DNA of 64,000 nucleotides from Asticcacaulis sp. GTDB taxonomy: Bacteria; Pseudomonadota; Alphaproteobacteria; Caulobacterales; Caulobacteraceae. This document shows positions 8,982 through 17,625 of the stretch, one piece after another. Every line of letters begins with the position of its first letter. Within the stretch, counting starts at the first letter, position 1. The notes below the pieces were generated by a model. It saw only the letters and a list, made by a program, of their open reading frames with translations, was not told where the DNA came from and did no database searches. Where the stretch lies: assembly GCA_024707255.1 (NCBI GenBank), contig JANQAC010000001.1:310001-374000 (forward strand), given 5' to 3'. The position numbers were made by a program, and so were the translations under genes.

Positions 8982-10424
8982 CTATGCGTTGCGCAGATAC
9001 CAGTCGTAGTCCAGTTCGGTAATTTCTTCAAAGAAGCGTGCCTGCTCGGTGCGCTTGACCTTGACATACATGTCAACGAAACGCTCGCCGAGGTAGTCAC
9101 GCAAGACCTTCGACTTATCGAGATAATCCACGGCCGCGAACCAGTTGGTCGGCAGGGTGGCGCCGCTTTCCGCCGCCACGGCATAGCCATTGCCGACCAC
9201 TGCCGGGCCAGGATTGGTCTTGTGGGCGATGCCATGGTGCGCACAGGCCAGGATCGCCGCCAGCACAAGGTACGGATTGGCGTCGGCGCCGGCCACGCGG
9301 TGCTCGACATGGCGCGTATGGGCCGGGCCGGCGGTGACGCGCAAGCTAACCGTCCGGTTATTGACGCCCCAGGTCAGGCCGACCGGCGCGTAGGAATTGG
9401 CCTTGAAGCGCTTATAGCTGTTGGCGCCGGGCGCCAGTATGCCCATGACGTCGGCCAGATGATCCTTCATGCCGCCGATCATGTTATGCAGCAGCTTGGA
9501 GCCCTGCGGGTCTTCCGAAGCGCAGAGATTGTTGCCGTCCTTGTCCGCCACCGAAATATGGACATGGAAGCCAGAACCAGCGCGATCCGCCCACGGCTTT
9601 GCCATGAATGTGGCCTCGATGCCAAGTGACAGCGCCACGCCCTTGGCCAGGCGCTTGTACATCACCGCGTCATCGGCGGCGCGCAGGGCATCGGGCTTGT
9701 GCTTGAGCGTCAGCTCGACCTGGCCCGGTGCGAATTCGGAAATCGCCCCTTCCAGCGGGATATTCTGTGCATCGGCGGTTTCCCAGAGCTGCCTGAAAAA
9801 CGCGCCGTGCGCCTCGATCTCCGGCAGGCCATAGACCTGGATACCCTTCGGGTTTTCGCCGGTATTGAAGCCGGTGGCGGGCATCAGTTGGCCGTCGTGA
9901 CCGCGCTCGATATCGACGAGATAATATTCCAGTTCGCAGGCGACCACCGGCGTCAGGCCATCGGCCTTGTAGCGATCGAGCACGCCTTGCAGCACATGGC
10001 GCGGATCGAGGTCGTTAGGTGTGCCGTCCAGTTCATAGAGCGACAGCATGACCTGGCCGACATCATCACCCAGCCACGGTGCCGGCACCAGCATACCCGG
10101 CACGGGTCGCGCCACGCGATCGGCGTCGCCATCTTCCCAGACCAGGCCGGTATCCTCGCAATCGGCGCCCAGGGTATCAACCACCAGGATGGAGCCTGGC
10201 AGGAAGCGGCCATATTCATAGATCGGCAGCAGTTCGTGACGGCGCAGACGCTTGCCGCGCGGCACGCCGGTCATCGAGGTGAACAGGATCTCGAAATAGT
10301 TGATATGCGGGTTAGCATCGAGAAAGGCCTTCGCCTCCTCCACCGTCGCCACGCGCTCGGACAGCGGCAGGCTACGGTCTGATTTTCCCCTGGCCGGTGC
10401 GCTCGATTTGCCGAAAGTGCTCAT
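8982..10424 (-). CDS. puuA: Gamma-glutamylputrescine synthetase (glutamine synthetase family)
   Basis: This 480-residue member of the glutamine-synthetase superfamily, PuuA type, is predicted to ligate glutamate to putrescine using ATP, the first committed step of the gamma-glutamylated pathway. Family motifs are present: the metal and glutamate-binding ACELEYYL (about 170), GSGFHVHIS (about 285), NSYKRFKANSYAP and EHRVAGADANPYLVLAA (about 390). It overlaps the upstream aminotransferase gene by 4 bases (ATGA) and ends the four-gene unit that starts at 14869. Other gamma-glutamylamide synthetases of this superfamily use different amines, so the exact substrate is inferred from the transporter and hydrolase nearby. 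Confidence 0.88.
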   Translation of the reverse strand: MSTFGKSSAPARGKSDRSLPLSERVATVEEAKAFLDANPHINYFEILFTSMTGVPRGKRLRRHELLPIYEYGRFLPGSILVVDTLGADCEDTGLVWEDGDADRVARPVPGMLVPAPWLGDDVGQVMLSLYELDGTPNDLDPRHVLQGVLDRYKADGLTPVVACELEYYLVDIERGHDGQLMPATGFNTGENPKGIQVYGLPEIEAHGAFFRQLWETADAQNIPLEGAISEFAPGQVELTLKHKPDALRAADDAVMYKRLAKGVALSLGIEATFMAKPWADRAGSGFHVHISVADKDGNNLCASEDPQGSKLLHNMIGGMKDHLADVMGILAPGANSYKRFKANSYAPVGLTWGVNNRTVSLRVTAGPAHTRHVEHRVAGADANPYLVLAAILACAHHGIAHKTNPGPAVVGNGYAVAAESGATLPTNWFAAVDYLDKSKVLRDYLGERFVDMYVKVKRTEQARFFEEITELDYDWYLRNA

Positions 10425-11755
10425 GCGTTCAGTTCCTGTGAAAAGCTAGCTACCGCCGTTACCAGCCGGTCGATGGCGTCGAATCCGGTCTGCGGAGAGA
10501 TAAGCATCATATTGTGGAAGGGCGCAATCAGCACGCCTTTGTTGATCAGATAAAGATGGAAGACTTCGAGCAGGTCATGATCGAGGTGCCGGCGCATGGC
10601 CTCGGCGTTTTTCGGCGCTTGCGGCGCAAAGATAAGCTCCGCCCGCGCCCCAACATGGACCACCGACCACGGCAGATCATGGCGTTTGATGACATCGCGC
10701 AGGCCGGCGACCAGATAGGCAGCGCCGCGCAACATATGCTTGTAGCCTTCTTCGGTCATCACATTGGTCAGCATGGTTTTGATCGCCGCCATCACCAGCG
10801 CATTGCCCGACAGCGTGGTGCCGATACCGGATTGTCCAGGGCCGATCTCGGCTTGCGCCTGATCCATACGCGCAGCGATGTGGGCGGTCACGCCCCAGAC
10901 GGCCGCCGGGATACCGCCGCCAATGGCCTTGCCGACCACGAACATATCCGGCTTCAGATCATGCGCGCCGGTGTAGCCCGAAGGCCCGGAGGACAGGGTG
11001 TGGGTCTCGTCCAGAATCAACAGGGCTCCATGCTGCGTACAGAGGTCACGCAAGCGCTCATTGAAACCGTCGATCGGCTGGATCATCCCGCAATTGGTCA
11101 TCACCGGCTCGGCCAGAACGGCGGCGATATCGCCAGCCGCCAGCGCCTCAGCCAGCGCGGGCAAGTCATTGAAGGGAATGACCTTCGTGGTGCGCGTCTG
11201 GTCCTGCACCTGACCGATCAGACCCTTTTTATTGGCGGCCATTCCGTCATAGAGCGCCACGAAACAGTCATCGACCATGCCGTGATAGCAGCCGTCAAAG
11301 ACCAGTATCTTGTCGCGCTTCGTAATGGCGCGCGCCCAGCGGATCACGGCGCGATTGGCGTCCGACGCCGTGGTCGCTACCTGCCACTGTTCCATCCCAA
11401 AGCGCGCCCGCAGCAGGTCACCGACCTCATTGGCCAGTGGGGTCGGCAGCATGAAACCGACGCCCTCGCCGGCCTGTTTGGCGATCGCCGCCGCCAGTTC
11501 CGGCCGGGCATGGCCGAACATCGAGGGCGTATCGCCGAGGCAGAAGTCGTCGTAAGCATGACCGTCGACATCGGTCAGGGTCGCGGCCTTGGCGGATTGG
11601 ACATACATCGGGAACGGCGCCGCCCAGTCGCGCATCCAGTGCATGGGCACACCATCGCGCCACGCCGTCGCCTTTGCGGCCAGGGCCTGCGATTTCGGAT
11701 GCGTGGCGGTGAAGATTTCACACTGTTGGGTAAGGAAAGATTGCAGATCGGTCAA
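10421..11755 (-). CDS. Class-III aminotransferase, substrate uncertain
   Basis: This 444-residue PLP-dependent enzyme is related to the glutamate-1-semialdehyde aminomutase/acetylornithine branch. The fold is recognisable from TDVDGHAYDDFCLGDTPSMFGH, the cofactor-binding Asp in LLILDETHTLSSG (about 249) and the Schiff-base Lys in VVGKAIGGG (about 276). The usual EP(I/V)xGxGG loop is replaced by AEPVMTNCGMI, and the residues after the Asp differ from typical omega-aminotransferases. It overlaps puuA by 4 bases, so the two are translationally coupled and probably act on linked substrates. It might handle GABA, a gamma-glutamylated amine or another polyamine product. Function is not assigned. 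Confidence 0.8.
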   Translation of the reverse strand: MTDLQSFLTQQCEIFTATHPKSQALAAKATAWRDGVPMHWMRDWAAPFPMYVQSAKAATLTDVDGHAYDDFCLGDTPSMFGHARPELAAAIAKQAGEGVGFMLPTPLANEVGDLLRARFGMEQWQVATTASDANRAVIRWARAITKRDKILVFDGCYHGMVDDCFVALYDGMAANKKGLIGQVQDQTRTTKVIPFNDLPALAEALAAGDIAAVLAEPVMTNCGMIQPIDGFNERLRDLCTQHGALLILDETHTLSSGPSGYTGAHDLKPDMFVVGKAIGGGIPAAVWGVTAHIAARMDQAQAEIGPGQSGIGTTLSGNALVMAAIKTMLTNVMTEEGYKHMLRGAAYLVAGLRDVIKRHDLPWSVVHVGARAELIFAPQAPKNAEAMRRHLDHDLLEVFHLYLINKGVLIAPFHNMMLISPQTGFDAIDRLVTAVASFSQELNA

Positions 11756-11760
11756 AGAAG

Positions 11761-11876
11761 CCCCCTCCGGCGGGACAAGCCCGCCACCTCCCCCGCTAGC
11801 ACAGGGGAGGATGAAATGGTCCTATCCTCCCCTGCGAAGCGGGGGAGGTGGCGCGCCTGTCGGCGACGGAGGGGGT
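11761..11876. repeat. Dispersed palindromic repeat (GGGGGAGGTGG / CGGAGGGGG family) inside the polyamine operon
   Basis: Intergenic inverted repeat whose ends read CCCCCTCCG and CGGAGGGGG. Inner arms CACCTCCCCCGCT and AGCGGGGGAGGTG flank a short centre. Related copies lie at 22237, 45057, 55166 and 55260. On the transcript it would fold into a long hairpin between the gabD-like gene and the 444-residue aminotransferase gene, and may affect message stability there. It looks like a non-autonomous REP- or MITE-like element; no transposase is present. Confidence 0.8.
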
Positions 11877-11896
11877 TTCTTGCCTTAAAAATCGGG

Positions 11897-13348
11897 TCAA
11901 ATTGCCCCCAGACCGCCATAGGAGATGTATTTCACGTTGAGATACTCCTCGATGCCCTCGATTGCGCCTTCGCGGCCGATACCGGATTCCTTGACGCCAC
12001 CAAAGGGCGTCACCTCGGTCGAGATCAAGCCATCATTCATGCCGACCATCCCATATTGCAGCTTACTCGCCACGCGCATGGCGCGGCCGATATCGCGGGT
12101 ATAGGCGTAAGCCGCCAGGCCGAACGGCGTATCATTGGCCAGTTGAATGGCCTCTTCCTCGGTCTCGAACCTGAACAGCGGTGCCACCGGCCCGAAGATT
12201 TCCGTGTCGAAAATTTCCATGTCGCGGGTGACATTGGTCAGCACCGTGCCCTGATAGAACAGCGGTCCATGCGCATCGACCTGCCCACCAGTCACGACGT
12301 GTGCGCCATGCTTCACGGCGTCACTGACCAAATGCTCCACCTTGTCGATGGCCTTCTGATTGATGAGCGGCCCCAGCGTCGTTTCTTCCAGCCAGCCCGG
12401 CTCCAGCTTCATCGCTTTCACCTTGTCGGCCAGGGCCTTGGCAAAGCGGTCATAGATGCCGGCCTGCACCAGAATGCGGTTGGCGCAGACGCAGGTCTGG
12501 CCGGAATTACGATATTTCGAGGCCAGCGCGCCTTCAACGGCGGCGTCCAGTTCGGCATCATCAAAGACGATGAATGGCGCATTGCCGCCCAGTTCCATCG
12601 ATACCTTTTTCATGGTGGGCGCGCAGGCGGCATAGAGCAGCTTGCCTACGGGCGTGGAGCCCGTGAAGCTGAGCTTCTTGACGCGCGTATCGGAGGTCAT
12701 GACCTCGCCCACTTCCTTTGCGTGGACGCTGGTAATGATGCTGATCACGCCATCGGGCAAGCCCGCCTGTTTCGCCAGGGCATAGAGCGCCAAGGCCGAC
12801 AGCGGCGTTTCTTCGGAGGGCTTGATCACCACGGTACAACCAGCAGCCAGCGCGGGCGCCACCTTGCGGGTGATCATCGAAATCGGAAAGTTCCACGGCG
12901 TGATGGCGGCGCAGACACCCACCGGCTGCTTGATCGTCTGCAGGTGCTTGCCCGGCAGGGTGGCCGGAATGGTGCGGCCATAGGCGCGCTTGGCCTCTTC
13001 GGCAAACCATTCGATAAAGGAGGCGCCGTAGGTCACCTCACCGCGCGTCTCGCGGATCGGCCGTCCCTGCTCCAGGGTCACCAGCATGGCCATGTCCTCG
13101 GCATGGGCGAGGACCAGGTCATTCCACTTTTTCAGAATGATCGAGCGCGCCTTGGCGGTCAGGCCCGACCAGGCCGGGAAAGCCTTGTCGGCAGCGTCGA
13201 TGGCGGTCCTGGTTTCCGCCGCGCCATGCGCCTGCACGTAGCAGAGGGTCGAGCCGTCGGCCGGATTGAGGACTGCAAAACGGTCGGCTGCGGCCGTATC
13301 AAAAATCAGCCCGTTCAGCAGGGCTTTTTGTGAGGCAGAGAGTTGCAT
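11897..13348 (-). CDS. gabD: NAD(P)-dependent succinate-semialdehyde dehydrogenase type
   Basis: This 483-residue aldehyde dehydrogenase is the expected GabD length. The general base Glu is in MELGGNAPF (about 252), and the nucleophile Cys at about 286 lies in GQTCVCANR, whose second Cys two residues on is typical of GabD enzymes. The cofactor-binding TPWNFPISMI is near 150. The product would feed GABA-derived succinate semialdehyde into the TCA cycle as succinate. It starts 3 bases after the preceding dehydrogenase stop. Glutarate-semialdehyde dehydrogenase activity cannot be excluded. Confidence 0.88.
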   Translation of the reverse strand: MQLSASQKALLNGLIFDTAAADRFAVLNPADGSTLCYVQAHGAAETRTAIDAADKAFPAWSGLTAKARSIILKKWNDLVLAHAEDMAMLVTLEQGRPIRETRGEVTYGASFIEWFAEEAKRAYGRTIPATLPGKHLQTIKQPVGVCAAITPWNFPISMITRKVAPALAAGCTVVIKPSEETPLSALALYALAKQAGLPDGVISIITSVHAKEVGEVMTSDTRVKKLSFTGSTPVGKLLYAACAPTMKKVSMELGGNAPFIVFDDAELDAAVEGALASKYRNSGQTCVCANRILVQAGIYDRFAKALADKVKAMKLEPGWLEETTLGPLINQKAIDKVEHLVSDAVKHGAHVVTGGQVDAHGPLFYQGTVLTNVTRDMEIFDTEIFGPVAPLFRFETEEEAIQLANDTPFGLAAYAYTRDIGRAMRVASKLQYGMVGMNDGLISTEVTPFGGVKESGIGREGAIEGIEEYLNVKYISYGGLGAI

Positions 13349-13351
13349 GAT

Positions 13352-14869
13352 TTATGCCTTGAAACTGATCGAAACCGCCTTGAGGTCGGCATATTTATAT
13401 AGGGCGTGCAGGCTGCGATCACGACCGAAGCCCGATTGTTTTACCCCGCCAAAAGGCGACGTGATGTCGCAGGCATCCCAGCCATTGATCCAAACCAGCC
13501 CGGCCTTCAGTGCCTTGGCGGCGCGCATGGCCTTGCCGATATTGGCCGTCCAGACGCCCGAAGCGAGACCATAGATGGTATCGTTGGCGATCCGGTAGGC
13601 GCCTGCCTCGTCCTTGAAGGTCAGCACCGACAGGACGGGGCCAAACACCTCTTCCTGCGCCAGGATATTGTCGGGTGCTATATCGAGCATGGTCGGCTCG
13701 ACATAGGCGCCGCCGCTTTCGGCGCGGGCGCGTTCGCCGCCCATCAGCAGCTTGCCGCCTTCGGCCTGACCTTTCTCTATATAGTCGAGCGCCGTATTCA
13801 TCTGGCGCGGCGAGATCATGGCGCCGAACTGGGTCGCCGGATCGAAGGGATCACCGACCTTGATCGTCTTGGCTATGGCCATGACCTTCTCGACGAAGAC
13901 ATCCTTGATCGATTCCTCGACCAGCAGGCGCGAGGCCGCGGTGCAGACCTGCCCCTGGTTATAGAAAACGCCCCAGGCGGCATTGGCGGCCGCGCCATCG
14001 AGATCATCGCAATCGGCAAAGACAATCTGTGGCGACTTGCCGCCGAGTTCGAGCGACACGCGCTTGAGATTTGAGTCCGCCGAGGCGCGCATCAGCATCC
14101 GCCCCACCGGGCCGGAGCCTGTAAAGGCGATCATGTCGACATCCATATGGTGCGCCAGGGCGTCCCCCGCCTCGCCGCCCAGGCCGGGCACGACATTGAA
14201 CACGCCCGCCGGCACACCGGCTTCCAGGGCCAGAAGCGCCGTATAGAGCGCGGTCATGGAAGAATTTTCCGCCGGCTTCAGCACGATCGAATTGCCCATG
14301 GCAAGCGCCGGCGCCACCTTCCACATGGCCATGTGCAGCGGGAAGTTCCATGGCACGATGGCCCCGATCACGCCCAGCGGTTCGTGCAGCACATAGGACA
14401 GGCGATCTTCCGGCGTCGGCGCCACCTCGCCATAGATCTTGTCGAGCGCCTCGGCGTAATAGCGCGTGGTATTGATGGCCGCGCCGATATCGAAACCGCG
14501 CGTATTGGCTATGGGCTTGCCGGTATCGAGACATTCCAGCAGGGCCAGGTTTTCCGCGTGCTCGTTCATCAGATCGGCCAGGCGATGCAGGATTTTCTTG
14601 CGCACCTTCGGCGCCAGCCCGCGCCAGCGGCCATCCTCAAAGGCCATCCGCGCCGACTTGACCGCCTGATCGACATCGGCGGCGTCACAGGCGGTAATTT
14701 TGTTGATCAGCGTGCCATCACGCGATGAATAGTTGTCGAAGGTACGGCCGGAGACAGACTCCACTTCAGCGCCGTCGATCACCGCCCTGTCCGGCAGGTT
14801 CAGGGCCTTGAACGCGGCCAGCACGCCTTCCAGCGTATCGGCGGGGCTAAGCGGAGCGGAAATCGGCAT
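13352..14869 (-). CDS. puuC: Aldehyde dehydrogenase, gamma-glutamyl-aminobutyraldehyde / aminobutyraldehyde type
   Basis: This 505-residue aldehyde dehydrogenase is the first gene of the four-gene unit 14869-8982. The catalytic Glu is in SLELGGKSPQIVF (about 274) and the nucleophile Cys in YNQGQVCTAASR (about 309). The cofactor-binding segment is IVPWNFPLHMAMWK. Length and sequence fit the PuuC/betaine-aldehyde group, which oxidises gamma-glutamyl-gamma-aminobutyraldehyde or 4-aminobutyraldehyde. The regulon palindrome lies only about 20 bp upstream of the start codon, a position suited to repression. The name is inferred from context; related enzymes accept many aldehydes. Confidence 0.85.
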   Translation of the reverse strand: MPISAPLSPADTLEGVLAAFKALNLPDRAVIDGAEVESVSGRTFDNYSSRDGTLINKITACDAADVDQAVKSARMAFEDGRWRGLAPKVRKKILHRLADLMNEHAENLALLECLDTGKPIANTRGFDIGAAINTTRYYAEALDKIYGEVAPTPEDRLSYVLHEPLGVIGAIVPWNFPLHMAMWKVAPALAMGNSIVLKPAENSSMTALYTALLALEAGVPAGVFNVVPGLGGEAGDALAHHMDVDMIAFTGSGPVGRMLMRASADSNLKRVSLELGGKSPQIVFADCDDLDGAAANAAWGVFYNQGQVCTAASRLLVEESIKDVFVEKVMAIAKTIKVGDPFDPATQFGAMISPRQMNTALDYIEKGQAEGGKLLMGGERARAESGGAYVEPTMLDIAPDNILAQEEVFGPVLSVLTFKDEAGAYRIANDTIYGLASGVWTANIGKAMRAAKALKAGLVWINGWDACDITSPFGGVKQSGFGRDRSLHALYKYADLKAVSISFKA

Positions 14870-14889
14870 GGGGCGGCCTCAAAGCGGTT

Positions 14890-14901
14890 TTGTGATCACA
14901 A
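14890..14901. promoter_or_regulatory. Polyamine-regulon operator in front of the puuC-gabD-puuA unit
   Basis: Palindrome TTGTGATCACAA about 20 bp upstream of the aldehyde dehydrogenase start codon. It is identical over 12 bases to the core of the spuC site. Its nearness to the start fits a repressor that blocks RNA polymerase or early elongation. Confidence 0.8.
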
Positions 14902-14943
14902 TTAGACACCGCCCCCAATGCGGGTGTCAAGGCCGTATCTCTG

Positions 14944-15441
14944 TTAATGCTCTTCGAGGTAAGCGCTGATCTCACTGGCGTCTATTGAAATGAGCAGACG
15001 CCCCAGGTCGATATTACCCTTCGCAAAGGCCAGCACGGACAAATACCCCCTAACCACATCAAGGTTAGTCTCAGCCATCAAATCTTCAATGCAAAATAAG
15101 GTGATAGAGCGCCACCCCTGACTGTAGTCGCCGTTCAACCAATCCGGCAAAGCTGAATTAGATTCAACATGCCTTTGAGCCTCGATTGCAGCAATGAATG
15201 CGTAGAGATTCCAATTAAAAATCACACCCGCTTGCCGTAGGCCAACCAGATAAACAACGGCCACATATGATGCCGTACCGATATCACCCTGATGATATAA
15301 TTCCTGCCACAAACGCGCCCATAATGCTGAATCAGAAGGGCTAAAGGCCAGTTTTTGCAAGACCGGCAAAGGATTGTAGAGTGTCTTGCAACCGCCCTCT
15401 AGTTCCTGCCATCTAGGATCCGTGTCGGGCAGAAAGTCCAA
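14944..15441 (-). CDS. Hypothetical protein following gntR
   Basis: A protein of about 165 residues that I do not recognise. The frame runs upstream into gntR, but a TTG codon one base after the gntR stop (15441) is a plausible start that would couple it to gntR translation; an ATG start would need a long overlap with gntR. The sequence is largely helical, with the segment LWQELYHQGDIGTASYVAVV and many Trp and Leu residues. This loosely recalls HEAT-like proteins seen in immunity contexts, but the resemblance is weak. Codon use looks less GC-biased than in its neighbours, which may hint at acquisition. It sits in the 500-bp space between the polyamine operon and its regulator. Confidence 0.55.
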   Translation of the reverse strand: MDFLPDTDPRWQELEGGCKTLYNPLPVLQKLAFSPSDSALWARLWQELYHQGDIGTASYVAVVYLVGLRQAGVIFNWNLYAFIAAIEAQRHVESNSALPDWLNGDYSQGWRSITLFCIEDLMAETNLDVVRGYLSVLAFAKGNIDLGRLLISIDASEISAYLEEH

Positions 15442-15442
15442 C

Positions 15443-16165
15443 CTACGCGCCCCGCCGGCGACGCTTCGGTTCAGGCGCCACATGGGCCTTGATCGCATCC
15501 AGCATCAGTTCCATGCCTTCATGGATATCCGCCGCCATAGAGGTCTTGACCGTTTCGGCATCACCCGTTTCCAGGGCGCGGATCATGTCCTGATGGTGGT
15601 CCTTCGGCAGATGCACCGTGCCCATGCGGCCGAAAACCACGCGCATGAACGGTCCGACCTGAAGCCAGAGGGTCCGCGCCATGTCGAAAAACAGATCGGC
15701 GTCGGCCAGACGATAGATCGAGTAGTGAAAATCCTGATTGGCCTGCATATAGGCGGCCACATCCCCCTTGCCGAGCGCCGTCATCACCGCGGCGTCATCC
15801 TCACGCAGGCGTTTGATTACATCTTTCGTCACATGCGGGGTGGCCAGTCGCGCCAGTTCCGGCTCGACCCACTGACGCGCCGTCATCAACTGCATCAAAC
15901 GTTTTTCGGTCAGGTCCGGCACCCGCAGGCGCTTGTTGGAAGGCTGCAGCTCCAGTGCCTTTTCGGCGATCAGTCGCCGCACCGCCTCGCGCACCGGCAT
16001 GGGCGAGACGCCGAGATTATGCGCCAGCGTGCGCAGGGAAACCGGCTTGAGCGGCGGAATCTTGCCCTGAATCAGGGCTTCGGACAGGGCCTCATAGACC
16101 TGATCGTGAATCTTCGCCTCGTTCAGGCTGCCACCGGATACGCTTTCCAGACTGACAACGACCAT
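15443..16165 (-). CDS. GntR-family (FCD-domain) transcriptional regulator of the polyamine locus
   Basis: A regulator of about 240 residues. The N-terminal winged helix-turn-helix contains VSLRTLAHNLGVSPMPVREA (about 45-64). The C-terminal helical FCD ligand domain has the metal-site pattern of the FadR/VanR group (QDFHYSIYRLAD, HHQDMIRALETGD). I prefer the ATG at 16165, which has AGAGG upstream, over the one at 16192. A TGTGATCACA palindrome lies in the divergent gap to the aminotransferase gene, and the same sequence precedes every other unit of the locus. The simplest reading is an autoregulated repressor relieved by a polyamine or catabolite. Its ligand is not evident from sequence. Confidence 0.9.
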   Translation of the reverse strand: MVVVSLESVSGGSLNEAKIHDQVYEALSEALIQGKIPPLKPVSLRTLAHNLGVSPMPVREAVRRLIAEKALELQPSNKRLRVPDLTEKRLMQLMTARQWVEPELARLATPHVTKDVIKRLREDDAAVMTALGKGDVAAYMQANQDFHYSIYRLADADLFFDMARTLWLQVGPFMRVVFGRMGTVHLPKDHHQDMIRALETGDAETVKTSMAADIHEGMELMLDAIKAHVAPEPKRRRRGA

Positions 16166-16209
16166 TTTACCAAAACCTCTTTGCGGCCCCATTGCATGAA
16201 GCCCAATTT

Positions 16210-16219
16210 TGTGATCACA
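16210..16219. promoter_or_regulatory. Polyamine-regulon operator between gntR and the divergent aminotransferase gene
   Basis: TGTGATCACA core (TTGTGATCACAC in full), about 45 bp upstream of gntR and about 93 bp upstream of the divergent gene at 16312. A single site could control both promoters and give autoregulation. Confidence 0.78.
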
Positions 16220-16311
16220 CTTCAGCGATCCCTAAACCCAACCTAACACAGTTCATTCCGGATTCGTAATGAAACTGCCGTACCCACTATCGATATCTGT
16301 GTGAACCTGAC

Positions 16312-17625
16312 ATGAACACGCCGTCCACGCTTGAAAACTTCTGGATGCCCTTTACGCCCAACCGCGCGTTCAAGGCGAAACCCAAACTGCTGGCCAGTGC
16401 GAAAGACATGCACTACACCGACGTGGACGGCCGCCAGATCCTGGACGCCACCTCCGGCCTGTGGTGCGTCAATGCCGGGCATGGCCGCGCCAAAATCACC
16501 GAAGCGATCCAGAAACAGGCCGCGGTGATGGATTTCGCCCCGACCTTCAATATGGCGCATCCGCTCGCCTTTGAATTCGCCGAAAAGCTGGCCGGTATCC
16601 TGCCTGGCGACCTGAAGAAAATCTTCTACACCAATTCAGGATCGGAATCGGCCGATACGGCGCTAAAGATCGCCCTCGCCTACCAGCGCACCCGCGGCCA
16701 TGCCTCGAAGACCCGCCTGATCGGCCGCGAACGCGCTTATCATGGCGTCGGCTTCGGCGGCATCTCGGTGGGCGGTATTGTTCGCAACCGCATGTATTTC
16801 GGCTCGCTGTTGACTGGCGTCGATCACCTGCCGCATACGCATGGCGTCTCCGGCAATCTTTTCGCCAGGGGCATTCCGGAACACGGTGCCGACCTCGCCG
16901 ATAATCTCGAACGCCTGGTGGCCTTGCATGATGCCTCGACCATCGCCGCCGTCATCGTCGAGCCTGTGGCCGGCTCCACCGGTGTGCTGGTGCCGCCGAA
17001 GGGCTATCTCCAGCGCCTGCGCGCCCTATGCGATAAGCACGACATCCTGCTGATCTTCGACGAAGTCATCACCGGTTTCGGCCGGCTGGGCGCAGCCTTC
17101 GGCGCCGACTATTTCGGCGTCACGCCCGATATCCTGACCATGGCCAAGGGCATCACCAATGCCGCCGTGCCCATGGGCGCCGTCGCGGTTTCCAATCGCA
17201 TCTATGACACCTTTATGCAGACAGCCGATGCGCCGATCGAACTGTTCCACGGCTATACCTATTCCGGTCACCCGCTGGCCTGCGCCGCCGGCATCGCCAC
17301 GCTTGATGTCTATGCCGGGGAAGACCTGTTCAAACGCGCCAACGACATGGCGCCCTACTGGCAGGAGGCCGTGCATAGCTTACGCGATGCGCCGCATGTC
17401 ATCGATATCCGCAATCTCGGCCTGATCGGCGGCATCGAGCTGGAAAGCCGTCCCGGCGCCCCGACCGCCCGCGCGCTGGAGGTTTTCGACCGCTGCTTTG
17501 ACAAAGGCCTGCTGATCCGCGTCACCGGCGACATTATCGCCCTGTCGCCGCCGCTGATACTGGAGAAGGCGCATGTCGACCAGATGGTCGAGACCATTCG
17601 CGCGGCACTAAAAGAGACGGCCTAA
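16312..17625 (+). CDS. Omega-amino acid--pyruvate aminotransferase
   Basis: This 437-residue class-III aminotransferase is very similar in motif order to the beta-alanine/omega-amino-acid:pyruvate enzymes of Pseudomonas and other alphaproteobacteria. Motifs are SGLWCVNAGHGR (about 48), YTNSGSESADTALKIA, the cofactor Asp in LIFDEVITGFGRLG (about 250) and the Schiff-base Lys in MAKGITNAAVPMG (about 279). It is divergent from gntR and shares the palindrome, so it belongs to the same regulon. It could deaminate beta-alanine, GABA or polyamine-derived omega-amino acids. A 4-base overlap with the convergent downstream gene leaves no room for a terminator. Confidence 0.9.
   Translation: MNTPSTLENFWMPFTPNRAFKAKPKLLASAKDMHYTDVDGRQILDATSGLWCVNAGHGRAKITEAIQKQAAVMDFAPTFNMAHPLAFEFAEKLAGILPGDLKKIFYTNSGSESADTALKIALAYQRTRGHASKTRLIGRERAYHGVGFGGISVGGIVRNRMYFGSLLTGVDHLPHTHGVSGNLFARGIPEHGADLADNLERLVALHDASTIAAVIVEPVAGSTGVLVPPKGYLQRLRALCDKHDILLIFDEVITGFGRLGAAFGADYFGVTPDILTMAKGITNAAVPMGAVAVSNRIYDTFMQTADAPIELFHGYTYSGHPLACAAGIATLDVYAGEDLFKRANDMAPYWQEAVHSLRDAPHVIDIRNLGLIGGIELESRPGAPTARALEVFDRCFDKGLLIRVTGDIIALSPPLILEKAHVDQMVETIRAALKETA

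Noticed and set aside
10514..13333. A 939-codon open frame on the plus strand
   Set aside because: It lies antisense to the aminotransferase and gabD genes, has no domain motifs, and reflects the high GC third-position bias of the minus-strand genes.
16312..16330. CRP site reading of the TGTGATCACA palindromes
   Set aside because: CRP half-sites are normally 6 bp apart (TGTGA-N6-TCACA); here the halves are fused, and the pattern tracks the polyamine genes and gntR.
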